DNA of 40,792 nucleotides from an uncultured Sphingomonadales bacterium (lineage in GTDB: Bacteria; Pseudomonadota; Alphaproteobacteria; Sphingomonadales; Sphingomonadaceae). The notes below the pieces were generated by a model. The model was not told the origin of the DNA, ran no database searches, and saw only the letters and a list, made by a program, of their open reading frames with translations. Shown in pieces: positions 1 through 7,158 of the stretch. A program made the translations under genes and the position numbers. Position 1 is the stretch's first letter; each line of letters starts with the position of its first letter. The stretch is taken from the NCBI GenBank assembly GCA_903848655.1, contig CAINGT010000011.1:1-40792 (forward strand), given 5' to 3'.

Positions 1-93
1 CAGCACATCGGGCGCGTGTTCAACCAGCAGGCGTTCAACCTGATCGATCCGCAGGCGAACCGAATTGATCTTCCAAGTGGCGATGGAGATCAT
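1..93 (-). CDS. xthA: Exodeoxyribonuclease III / AP endonuclease, N-terminal 31 codons (cut by window edge)
   Basis: Read on the minus strand from ATG at 93, the sequence encodes MISIATWKINSVRLRIDQVE and continues in frame to base 1. The pattern ATWxINSVRLRI is the first beta strand and loop of the ExoIII/APE1 endonuclease family, which cleaves abasic sites and degrades 3' ends of duplex DNA. The gene lies downstream of lolA on the same strand, an order I associate with alphaproteobacteria, but 361 bp apart, so it may have its own promoter. Odd point: residue 8 is Lys (AAG), where the family normally has the active-site Asn of the W-N-I-N motif. The rest of the gene is outside the window, so activity cannot be judged. 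Confidence 0.8.
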   Translation of the reverse strand, partial: MISIATWKINSVRLRIDQVERLLVEHAPDVL

Positions 94-160
94 GCTGCGC
101 GCTCTAATACCAACACGCCGCAATCACAACGCAAAGCGACCAAGCGCCATCGAGTGTTAA

Positions 161-185
161 GCTCCTCCCCCAAAAGGGGAGGAGC
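161..185. repeat. Perfect 10-bp stem hairpin (GCTCCTCCCC / GGGGAGGAGC)
   Basis: Bases 161-170 pair perfectly with 176-185 around the 5-nt loop CAAAA. No T tract follows on either strand, so it is not a canonical intrinsic terminator. GC-rich CTCCTCCCC hairpins of this look are scattered between genes in sphingomonad genomes, so a small palindromic repeat is the likeliest reading. Confidence 0.6.
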
Positions 186-232
186 AGGGGCGCACAATTC
201 GGCGGGCGGCAGTTTTGGGCGGTGTGCCGGAA

Positions 233-269
233 AACCCTCGCCCCAGGGGGGGCGTTAGGGGCGAGGGTT
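233..269. repeat. 12-bp inverted repeat with 13-nt loop
   Basis: AACCCTCGCCCC (233-244) is matched by GGGGCGAGGGTT (258-269). The loop is G-rich (245-257). On either strand the arms could form a stable stem in RNA. No run of T follows directly. Confidence 0.6.
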
Positions 270-293
270 CCAGCTGCGTTCGTCACGCTGTCA

Positions 294-353
294 CAAGACG
301 GACCGGGGGGGGAGGTCGCGGGTAACAGGGGGAAACCCGCGTGGTCCGTCTTG
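294..353. repeat. Nested inverted repeat: outer 11-bp arms, inner 7-bp arms
   Basis: The outer arms CAAGACGGACC (294-304) and GGTCCGTCTTG (343-353) are perfect complements. Inside them CGCGGGT (317-323) pairs with ACCCGCG (335-341). The result is a two-level stem of about 60 bases with a G-rich bulge on one side. This organisation is more elaborate than a terminator and could be a structured RNA or a palindromic mobile repeat. I do not recognise a known RNA family. Confidence 0.5.
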
Positions 354-434
354 TTGAATCAGGTATAACCCCGGCCCGCTTTCGCTGCGATGAACAGAGA
401 CTATGGGAATTGCCGCAAAGTGTCGCAGGTTTTT

Positions 435-459
435 GGTAAGGAGTTTTTCAGTCCTTACC
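435..459 (-). terminator. 8-bp hairpin overlapping the lolA stop codon
   Basis: GGTAAGGA (435-442) pairs with TCCTTACC (452-459); the lolA TAA (457-455) lies inside the distal arm. In the lolA direction the stem is followed by AAAAACC rather than a U tract, so termination by this hairpin alone is doubtful. It may protect the 3' end of the mRNA instead. Confidence 0.35.
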
Positions 460-1111
460 CCGCGCGGTGGTTTTGCGGGCGGGGGTCGGTCCAGCGAAAC
501 GCCGCTTCATCGACCGGCACGCCATAGCGCGGATTGATCAGCCGCACGATGGTGCGCCGCGATTGCGCGTCGGTGGCGATCCACGAATCGAGTTCCAGCC
601 CGCCCGGTGCCGAAGCCTTGCGTACCAGCAGCAGCGTCAGCGTGCCATATTCGGGATGGCCGGGATCGCGCACCGCCATGCTGATCAGGTCCGCCCGCCC
701 GGTCGGGTTGATCCGGGCAAACCGCGCGACATCTTTGTTCGGATCGAGCAGCGCGCCGAGCGGGCTGTTGCGAATCGGCCAGCGTTGCACCTGGCGCACT
801 TCGTAATCGATCATCGTCAGCGCCGCGCCGTCCGATACGATCAGCAGCGGCACCCCGGGCTGGTATTGAAAGCGGATCTTGCCCGGGCGCTTCATCGTCA
901 GCACCCCGGACAGCCGCCCGCCCGCTGAATCGGTCTGGACGAAATCGGCGCGCAACGTCGTAATCGCGCGCAAAGCACTGATCGCTTGGGCAATATCAGC
1001 GGCATCGTGCGAAAGTGGCACGACGGGCGGCGGCGCGGCGCGCAAAGGCATGGCAACCATGCCCGCGATCAGCGCGGCCATCACGATCCGGCGGGGGGGG
1101 CTGACCTTCAT
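455..1111 (-). CDS. lolA: Outer-membrane lipoprotein carrier protein LolA
   Basis: The 218-residue product belongs to the LolA periplasmic chaperone family, which takes lipoproteins from the LolCDE exporter and carries them to the outer membrane. I start it at ATG 1111 because this gives a clean signal peptide, MKVSPPRRIVMAALIAG followed by MVAMPLRA, cleaved near residue 25; a longer open frame upstream only runs into rpmG. After the signal come the family elements: a TLRADFVQTD strand (about residue 50), 'GGRLSGVLTMKRPGKIRFQY', and a 'PLLIVSDG' strand (about residues 90-97). The family is known to form an unclosed beta barrel with a hydrophobic pocket. It lies 52 bp after rpmG on the same strand. 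LolB is usually absent in this class, so LolA may deliver without a separate receptor; that is general knowledge, not visible here. Confidence 0.88.
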   Translation of the reverse strand: MKVSPPRRIVMAALIAGMVAMPLRAAPPPVVPLSHDAADIAQAISALRAITTLRADFVQTDSAGGRLSGVLTMKRPGKIRFQYQPGVPLLIVSDGAALTMIDYEVRQVQRWPIRNSPLGALLDPNKDVARFARINPTGRADLISMAVRDPGHPEYGTLTLLLVRKASAPGGLELDSWIATDAQSRRTIVRLINPRYGVPVDEAAFRWTDPRPQNHRAG

Positions 1112-1163
1112 CGCTACAGCGCTGGCCCCAGGCGGTTGAACCGCGCCTGTACGCCGGTCAGGA

Positions 1164-1331
1164 TTACTTGATTTTCGCTTCCTTGAACTCGACGTGCTTG
1201 CGCACCACCGGGTCATATTTGCGGAAGGTGAACTTTTCGGTGGTGTTGCGCGGGTTCTTTTTGGTGACATAAAAGAAACCGGTGTCGGCGGTCGAGACCA
1301 GGCGGATCTTGACGGTTGCGGGCTTGGCCAT
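1164..1331 (-). CDS. rpmG: 50S ribosomal protein L33 (cysteine-free type)
   Basis: The 55-residue product begins [20 protein letters not shown] and ends [11 protein letters not shown], a close match to bacterial L33. It is a basic protein of the large ribosomal subunit near the E site. It contains no cysteine, so it is the zinc-independent form, as in most proteobacteria. ATG at 1331 is preceded by AGGA eight bases upstream. It lies between ppk2 and lolA on the same strand, with a perfect TTGACA box 98 bp upstream that overlaps the ppk2 stop codon. It may therefore have its own promoter while also receiving readthrough from the operon above. Confidence 0.97.
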   Translation of the reverse strand: MAKPATVKIRLVSTADTGFFYVTKKNPRNTTEKFTFRKYDPVVRKHVEFKEAKIK

Positions 1332-1428
1332 GACTCTGTCCTGAAATTGGGGTCGTGATGATCGGGTATGGGCGCAATCGCGCGCGCCCCGGTAACAGGC
1401 GCTGGCCGTTGCGGCAGAATCGCCCGAT

Positions 1429-1434
1429 TGTCAA
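1429..1434 (-). promoter_or_regulatory. Possible -35 element of the rpmG promoter
   Basis: On the minus strand the sequence is TTGACA, a consensus -35 hexamer, and its TGA is also the ppk2 stop codon. The hexamer 17 bp downstream is CAACGG, a poor -10, so the promoter is tentative. It fits the need for strong independent expression of a ribosomal protein. Confidence 0.3.
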
Positions 1435-2240
1435 CCCCGGCGCGCCCGAGGCTGGCCGTCGAACGGGGGCAGCGGCGCGATCAGGCCATAGTGTTCTCGC
1501 GCGGCATGATGATGCAGCGGCGGCAGATCGAGCGGCGCGACGGTTACTTCGGTGCTTGGCAAGCGATCAAGCAGATCGCGGATCAGCGTCAGCCGCCCGC
1601 GCTTCTGATCGTTGAAATCGACGAGCGTCCATGGCGCGTGCGCGGTGTGGGTTGCGGTCAGCATCGCTTCGCGCGCGCAGGTATAATCGTCATAATGCTG
1701 GCGCGCGGCGAGATCGATGTCCGACAGTTTCCAGCGCTTGAACGGATCATCGCGGCGTTCGGCAAAGCGCCGTTCCTGTTCCGCCTGATCGCAGCACAAC
1801 CAATATTTGAACAACAGCAGCCCATCATCCACCAGCAGCCGTTCGAACGCCGGGGTAGCTGCCAGCATGGCCTGCACTTGCGCGGGATTGGCAAAGCCCA
1901 TCACCGCTTCGACCCCGGCGCGGTTGTACCAGCTGCGGTCGAACAGCACGACTTCGCCCGCCGTCGGCAGTTGCGCGACATAGCGTTGGAAATACCATTG
2001 CCCCGCTTCGCGCGCGCTGGGGGTATGCAGCGCCACGGTGCGCACCTGCCGTGGGTTGAGCTTTTCGGAAATCGCGTGGATCACCCCGGTCTTGCCCGAC
2101 GTATCGCGCCCTTCGAACAGCACCAGCACGCGCGCGCCGGTGCTGGCCGCCCAGCGCGCCACCCCGCTCAGTTCTTCCTGCATCGGTTCGAGCAGCGCGC
2201 GATAAGCCTTGTGGCCCAGCCCGGCGGGATCATCGCCCAT
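1431..2240 (-). CDS. ppk2: Polyphosphate kinase 2, class I
   Basis: The 269-residue product matches PPK2 enzymes, which transfer phosphate between polyphosphate and nucleotides, usually making ATP or GTP from the diphosphate. The Walker A loop is FEGRDTSGKTG (Lys50), the lid region follows at 'LNPRQVRTVALHTPSAREAG', and Walker B lies in 'GEVVLFDRSWYNRAGVE'. The motif 'DDPFKRWKLSDIDLAARQHY' is also typical. One domain of about 270 residues points to class I. ATG at 2240 overlaps the uppP stop by one base (TGATG), which indicates translational coupling. The Thr-Ser in the P-loop, where AAGKGG is common, is a mild variation. The direction in vivo (polyP use or synthesis) cannot be told from sequence. 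Confidence 0.9.
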   Translation of the reverse strand: MGDDPAGLGHKAYRALLEPMQEELSGVARWAASTGARVLVLFEGRDTSGKTGVIHAISEKLNPRQVRTVALHTPSAREAGQWYFQRYVAQLPTAGEVVLFDRSWYNRAGVEAVMGFANPAQVQAMLAATPAFERLLVDDGLLLFKYWLCCDQAEQERRFAERRDDPFKRWKLSDIDLAARQHYDDYTCAREAMLTATHTAHAPWTLVDFNDQKRGRLTLIRDLLDRLPSTEVTVAPLDLPPLHHHAAREHYGLIAPLPPFDGQPRARRG

Positions 2241-3055
2241 CAGGCGCGCAGTAACCAGACCAGCGCGATGCTGCCCAGCGCAATACGATAGACCGCAAAC
2301 GGCACAAATCCGTGGCGGCTGACATAGCCGATGAACAACCGGATCACCACCAGCGCCACCACGAACGAGACCACCGATCCGATCATGATCTGCGTCAGCC
2401 CGACCGGCCCGGCATGGCTGGCGAGCGCGTGGCGATTGTCCCACAACTGTTTGGCAGTGGCCCCCATCATCGTCGGCACGGCGAGAAAAAAGCTGAATTC
2501 CGCCGCAGTCTTGCGGTTTTCGCCCAGCGCCAGCGCGCCCATGATAGTGGCCCCCGCGCGCGACACCCCCGGCACCATTGCCAGACATTGCATGACCCCG
2601 ATCAGCAGCGCGCGCGTCGCTGGCACCGCGCTGACCGGCTGATAGCGGCGCTGTTTGGCGGTGCGTTCGATAATCAGGATCGCCAGCCCCCCCACGATCA
2701 GCGCAACCGCAACGACAGTCGGCGAAGTCAGCAGCACGTCGATCTTTTTCTTGAGCAACGCGCCGAGCACTGCCGCCGGAATGAATGCGATCAGCACGTT
2801 GCGGACAAAGTGCAGCGCCGCCGGTTCGCGCCGCCATGCACCGGTGGCCGCATCGACAAAGGTGCGGCGATAGACCACCACCACCGCCAGAATCGCGGGC
2901 AACTGGATCACGATGTTGAACACCGCCCAATCGTTCAGGTCATACCCCAGGAGCGTGGTCGCGAGCAGCAGATGCCCGGTTGACGACACCGGCAGAAATT
3001 CGGTCAGCCCTTCGACAATGCCGAGCACGATTGCGGTCAGATTTTGGCTATCCAT
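2240..3055 (-). CDS. uppP: Undecaprenyl-diphosphatase (bacitracin resistance protein)
   Basis: The 271-residue integral membrane enzyme removes a phosphate from undecaprenyl diphosphate, recycling the lipid carrier of peptidoglycan and O-antigen synthesis. Both family signatures are present: 'EGLTEFLPVSSTGH' (residues 15-28) and 'PGVSRAGATI' (about residue 170), with several hydrophobic segments between and after them. I chose ATG at 3055 because GGTGATC, complementary to the extended 3' end of 16S rRNA, sits just upstream and because MDSQNLTAIVLGIVEGLTE matches the usual family start. A GTG at 3064 overlapping the peptidase stop (GTGA) is an alternative that adds three residues. It follows the M13 peptidase gene and couples into ppk2. 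Confidence 0.95.
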   Translation of the reverse strand: MDSQNLTAIVLGIVEGLTEFLPVSSTGHLLLATTLLGYDLNDWAVFNIVIQLPAILAVVVVYRRTFVDAATGAWRREPAALHFVRNVLIAFIPAAVLGALLKKKIDVLLTSPTVVAVALIVGGLAILIIERTAKQRRYQPVSAVPATRALLIGVMQCLAMVPGVSRAGATIMGALALGENRKTAAEFSFFLAVPTMMGATAKQLWDNRHALASHAGPVGLTQIMIGSVVSFVVALVVIRLFIGYVSRHGFVPFAVYRIALGSIALVWLLRA

Positions 3056-3060
3056 CGCGA

Positions 3061-5157
3061 TCACCAGATGTGCACCCGCTGGGCGGGGGGAAGGTAGAGC
3101 TTGTCCCCCGGTTTGACGCCAAACGCGCGGTACCAGGGATCGAAATTGGGCAGTACCGCGTTGACCCGCGCGGGGGCGAGCGCATGGGCATCGGTCTGGA
3201 GCAATTGGCGGGCAAATGCTTCGCGCAGTTTCCAGCGCCAGGCTTGCGCATAGCCAAGGAAGAAGCGCTGATCGCCGGTCAGCCCGTCGATCACTTTGGC
3301 CGCCCGCCCGCGCAGCGACAGATGATAGGCGGCATAGGCCATCGCCAGCCCGCCTAGATCGCCGATGTTTTCGCCCAGCGTCGCCTTGCCATTGTGGCAG
3401 GTCTTGCCGTCATCATACGGGCATTGCCGGTCATAGTGCGCCACCAGCCGCGCGGTCAGGCGGTCAAATGTCTGCCGGTCGGCATCGGTCCACCAGTTGC
3501 GCAAGCGGCCCGTGCCGTCATAGCGCGATCCCGCATCGTCAAACCCGTGGCCGATTTCGTGCCCGATCACCGCGCCGACCGCGCCATAATTGACCGCGTC
3601 ATCGGCGCGCGGGTTGAAGAACGGCGGTTGCAGAAAGGCCGCCGGAAACACGATTTCATTGGCGGTGGGGTTGTAATAAGCGTTCACCGTTTGCGGCGTC
3701 ATCAGCCACTTGGCGCGGTCAACCGGCTGGCGCAGTTCGCGCAATTTGTCCTGCCAGTGCCAGCGCGCGGACGACAGCGCATTGGCCAGCGGCGCATCGG
3801 CGCGGATGTCCATCCCGTCATAGCTTTCGGGTTTTTCGGGATAGCCGATCTTGACGCCGAACTGGTCGAGCTTGGCCCGCGCCGCTGCGCGCGTCGCCGG
3901 AGTCATCCAGCCCAAGTCTTTGAGATTGGCGGCCATCGCCGCGCGCAGATTGGCCACCAGCTTGTCCATCGCCGCTTTGCTGGCGGGCGGAAAATGGCGC
4001 GCGACATAAAGCTTGCCAACAGCCTGCCCCATTTGCGCATTGACTGTGGCAATCGCACGTTGCCAGCGCGGGCGCTGCGCGCGCTGCCCGGTCAGCACTG
4101 TGCCGTAAAACGCGAAATTGGCATCATCGATATCGGCGGGCAGCACGACGGCATGGGCGATCAGGAAATGCGCGGTCATCCACGCCTGAATTGTCGCAAT
4201 GTCGGTGGTGCCGAGCAGCGCGATCAGCGCGGGCATCCCGCCGCCCAGCCCCGCCTGATCCGCTGCCGACAGCCCAAGCGCAGCGATGCGCGCGGGATCG
4301 GGCGGCACTTCGCTGACGATCAGCGAGCCCACCGCGCCGTCCAGCCCGCTTCGCCGCAGCAGCGGCTCGACCGGAAATTCGCCGCCCCAGCGCACGAACT
4401 GGTCCATCGGCACGACATTGGTGGTCAGGAGCGGGTTGCGCTCCAGCGCGCGGTCCCATTGCGCCAACGCGATCTGGCGTTCGAATTCATAGACCCGCTC
4501 TGCCATTGCGGGGGCATCGGCGATTCCGGCGCGCGCCAGCAAAAACGCCAGATAGGCTTTGTACCGCGCACGCAAGTCGGCATTGCGCACAGTGTCTTTG
4601 AGATAATAGTCGCGGTCGGGCAGGCCCAGCCCGGTGATGCTGGCGAAAGCGGCATGGACTTGGGGCTGGTTGGGGTCGATATCGACATCGAGCGCAAGCG
4701 GTGACGGAATTCCCGGTTCGGCCATCAACGCGGCGAGCGTCGCGCGTGTTGGGGCGGCGCGAATCCGGTCGAGCAGCGGCTGGGCCGGGGCCAGCCCGGC
4801 AGCGTCGATGGCCGCGCGATCGAGCACCGCGCGGTAGCTGTCGGCGATGCGCGCTTCGCTGGTGCCGGGCACCTGCGGCGTGGTGGTCAGGTCTTCGATG
4901 ATCGCGCGCACTGCGTTATCTGAGCGCAGCCGCAGTGTGAGCACCGCGCCGCTGTAAGGATACTGGTCGGGAATGACTTCGGCTTGCGCCCACTTGCCGT
5001 TGACATAGGCGAAAAAGTCATCGCCCGGACGCACGGTTGGGTCAAGATCGGCGGGATTGACGCCCCAAGTGCCCGCGCTAGGCGAAGGCGAGTCCCCGGC
5101 CCGCGCCACCACTGGCGCGGCGACCAGCGCCAGCGCAAGGATTGCCGCGCGGGTCAA
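3061..5157 (-). CDS. M13 family (neprilysin/PepO-like) zinc metallopeptidase, exported
   Basis: The 698-residue product carries an N-terminal signal sequence (MTRAAILALALVAAPVVARA) and should act in the periplasm on peptides. The N-terminal domain contains 'DDFFAYVNGKW'; the catalytic domain contains 'NAYYNPTANEIVFPAAFLQ', the zinc motif HEIGH (His533, Glu534, His537) and the third ligand Glu596 with Asp600 (ExxxD). The 63-residue spacing from His533 to Glu596 equals that of neprilysin. The end 'LYLPPAQRVHIW' is the usual tryptophan-ending tail. The start is TTG at 5157, overlapping the TGA of the ABC transporter gene; no ATG lies near enough to keep the signal peptide. It is the second gene of a four-gene overlapping chain. 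Confidence 0.93.
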   Translation of the reverse strand: MTRAAILALALVAAPVVARAGDSPSPSAGTWGVNPADLDPTVRPGDDFFAYVNGKWAQAEVIPDQYPYSGAVLTLRLRSDNAVRAIIEDLTTTPQVPGTSEARIADSYRAVLDRAAIDAAGLAPAQPLLDRIRAAPTRATLAALMAEPGIPSPLALDVDIDPNQPQVHAAFASITGLGLPDRDYYLKDTVRNADLRARYKAYLAFLLARAGIADAPAMAERVYEFERQIALAQWDRALERNPLLTTNVVPMDQFVRWGGEFPVEPLLRRSGLDGAVGSLIVSEVPPDPARIAALGLSAADQAGLGGGMPALIALLGTTDIATIQAWMTAHFLIAHAVVLPADIDDANFAFYGTVLTGQRAQRPRWQRAIATVNAQMGQAVGKLYVARHFPPASKAAMDKLVANLRAAMAANLKDLGWMTPATRAAARAKLDQFGVKIGYPEKPESYDGMDIRADAPLANALSSARWHWQDKLRELRQPVDRAKWLMTPQTVNAYYNPTANEIVFPAAFLQPPFFNPRADDAVNYGAVGAVIGHEIGHGFDDAGSRYDGTGRLRNWWTDADRQTFDRLTARLVAHYDRQCPYDDGKTCHNGKATLGENIGDLGGLAMAYAAYHLSLRGRAAKVIDGLTGDQRFFLGYAQAWRWKLREAFARQLLQTDAHALAPARVNAVLPNFDPWYRAFGVKPGDKLYLPPAQRVHIW

Positions 5158-6986
5158 TCCGCGAAACTCGCCGCGCTGTCGAATTGCAACCGCGCCAGCC
5201 GCGCATAAAGCCCGCCTTGCGCCGACAATTCGCTATGCGTGCCCTGTTCGACGATCCGCCCCGCATCCATCACGATAATGCGGTCGGCCTGACGCACGGT
5301 GGCGAGCCGATGCGCGATGACGAGCGTGGTGCGCGCTTGCATCAACCGGTCGAGCGCATCTTGCACCAGCCGTTCGCTTTCGGCATCGAGCGCGCTGGTC
5401 GCTTCATCGAGCAGCAGGATCGGCGCATCGCGCAGCAGCGCGCGGGCGATGGCGATGCGCTGGCGCTGCCCGCCCGACAGCCGCGTGCCGTCTTCGCCCA
5501 AAAAGGTGTCGAGCCCTTGCGGCAAGGCGCGGATGAATTCTTCGGCATTGGCGGCGCGCGCGGCGGCCCAGATATCGTCATCGCTGGCGAGCGGCTGGCC
5601 ATAGCGCAGATTGTCGCGCGCGCTCGCGCCGAACAAGATGCCCTCTTGCGGCACCAGCGCCATGCGCGCACGCACTTGCGCGGGATCAGCCTCGCGCAGC
5701 GGCACCCCGTCGATCCGCACGGTGCCTGCCTGCGGATCGTAAAACCGTTCGGCCAATGCAAACAGCGTCGATTTGCCTGCGCCCGATGGTCCGACGATGG
5801 CGACCGTTTCGCCCGGTTCGACCGTCAGCGAAAAGTCCGCCAGCGCGGGCACGTCGGGCCGCGAAGGATACCGAAAAGTGACATGCTGAAACGCGATCTG
5901 GCCGCGCGGCGGCTGCGGCAGGGCAATCGGGCGTGGCGGCGCGGCGATTTCGGGGCGCACTTGCAGCAATTCGTTCAGCCGTTCGGCTGCGCCTGCGCCG
6001 CGCACCAGATCGCCATAGACTTCGGTCAAGGCCTGCACCGACCCGGCGACCAGCCCCCCGGTCAGCACAAAGGCGGCGATCGTGCCGCCGCTGATCTGTC
6101 CGCTCGCCACCCCCAGCGCGCCCTGATACATCAGTCCGGTCAACCCGCCCAGCGCCAGCACGATCACCAGCGCGGTCATCACCGAGCGGATCATGATGCG
6201 AAGCCGTGCGGTATTGAAGGTGGTTTCGACGGCTTCGCCAAACCGCGCCAGTTCGCGCGCTTCCTGACCGAACGCCTGCACCACTTTCATCGCGCCCAGC
6301 ACTTCGGCAACGCGCACCCCAACCCCGGCGACCCGGTCCTGGCTGGTGCGCGACGCGCGCCGCAAGCGCCCGGCGAACAGCGTGATCGGCAGGATAATCA
6401 ACGGGATGCCGATCAGCAATTCGGCGGTAAGCGCCGGGGCCATCGCAAACAGATAGATGATCCCGCCCACCACCATGATCGAATTGCGCAAGGCAATCGA
6501 CATTGTCGTGCCCACCACTTGTTCGATGATTGCGGTGTCCGATGTCATGCGCGAAGCGATTTCGCGCGGGCTGTTCTCTTCAAAAAAGCTGGGCGGCATA
6601 CGCAACAGATTGGCCTGCACTTTCATGCGGATATCGGCAATCACGCGTTCGCCCAGCCACGATACGAAATAGAACCGCGTGGCCGTACCCACCCCCAGCA
6701 CCGCAACGATGGCAAACAGCATCACAAACCATTCGCCCAGCGCATGGACATCGGCACCGCGCGAAAAGCCTTTGTCGATCACCATGCGAAACCCGAACGG
6801 CACCGCCAGCGTCGATCCGGCGGTGATTACCAGCGCGGCACCGGCGAGGGCGACTTTGCCGGGATAAGCGAGCGCCTGTTGCAGCACCACGCGCAGCGGC
6901 CCGAGCGAACGGCTTCGCGTGGCGGGTGCGGGTACAGCGGGTTCGGCAACGGATTCGTTCGCGGCGGGCAGGATCGAGGCGTTCAT
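5154..6986 (-). CDS. ABC exporter, transmembrane domain fused to ATPase (MsbA-like)
   Basis: The 610-residue product is a half-transporter of the ABCB type: a six-helix export domain (about residues 35-340) then a nucleotide-binding domain. Walker A is GPSGAGKST (Lys405), followed by Q-loop 'LVPQEGILF', signature 'LSGGQRQR', Walker B 'ILLLDEATSALD' and switch histidine 'IAHRLATV'. Such proteins work as homodimers exporting lipids, drugs or peptides; the substrate cannot be assigned. ATG at 6986 is preceded by AGGCGG, and a longer upstream open frame lacks family similarity. It is the first gene of the overlapping chain with the M13 peptidase, uppP and ppk2. A lipid role is suggested only loosely by uppP nearby. 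Confidence 0.92.
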   Translation of the reverse strand: MNASILPAANESVAEPAVPAPATRSRSLGPLRVVLQQALAYPGKVALAGAALVITAGSTLAVPFGFRMVIDKGFSRGADVHALGEWFVMLFAIVAVLGVGTATRFYFVSWLGERVIADIRMKVQANLLRMPPSFFEENSPREIASRMTSDTAIIEQVVGTTMSIALRNSIMVVGGIIYLFAMAPALTAELLIGIPLIILPITLFAGRLRRASRTSQDRVAGVGVRVAEVLGAMKVVQAFGQEARELARFGEAVETTFNTARLRIMIRSVMTALVIVLALGGLTGLMYQGALGVASGQISGGTIAAFVLTGGLVAGSVQALTEVYGDLVRGAGAAERLNELLQVRPEIAAPPRPIALPQPPRGQIAFQHVTFRYPSRPDVPALADFSLTVEPGETVAIVGPSGAGKSTLFALAERFYDPQAGTVRIDGVPLREADPAQVRARMALVPQEGILFGASARDNLRYGQPLASDDDIWAAARAANAEEFIRALPQGLDTFLGEDGTRLSGGQRQRIAIARALLRDAPILLLDEATSALDAESERLVQDALDRLMQARTTLVIAHRLATVRQADRIIVMDAGRIVEQGTHSELSAQGGLYARLARLQFDSAASFAD

Positions 6987-7158
6987 GGCGATCCGCCTAA
7001 AGCATTTTGCGGGGCAGTGGTATGGGGGATTTGGCGTGACTTGCCGGGCAATCGTGCGGCTGGCTGATCGCGCTGCATTGCACAATGGCGCAGAACGCGC
7101 CACTATGGCGCGGAGCAGGCGGTCCGCACCGCCGTGAACGTTTCAGGATGCATGCGCC
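6987..7158. promoter_or_regulatory. Divergent promoter region between the ABC exporter and phaZ, with a PhaR-like motif
   Basis: This 172-bp region separates divergently transcribed genes and must hold both promoters. At 7073-7083 is CTGCATTGCAC, one mismatch from CTGC-N3-GCAG, the site reported for the PHB-responsive repressor PhaR in other alphaproteobacteria. Two small dyads follow: TGGCGC/GCGCCA (7086-7102) and GGCGGT/ACCGCC (7118-7133), the second probably in the phaZ leader. No clear -35/-10 pair is visible. Regulation by PhaR is inferred. Confidence 0.3.

Larger units (their letters stand above)
94..454. other. Hairpin-rich 361-bp intergenic region between lolA and xthA
   Basis: No convincing protein gene is visible here; the short open frames have no ribosome site or family resemblance. 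The stretch contains three separate inverted repeats (161-185, 233-269, 294-353), listed individually, and part of a fourth (435-459) that overlaps the lolA stop. Together they take up about 120 bases. The region must hold any lolA terminator and any separate xthA promoter. A structured small RNA or short palindromic repeats are both possible. Confidence 0.6.

Noticed and set aside
5142..7067. 641-codon open frame on the plus strand opposite the ABC exporter
   Set aside because: It is an antisense shadow; the minus strand holds a complete ABC transporter with all motifs.
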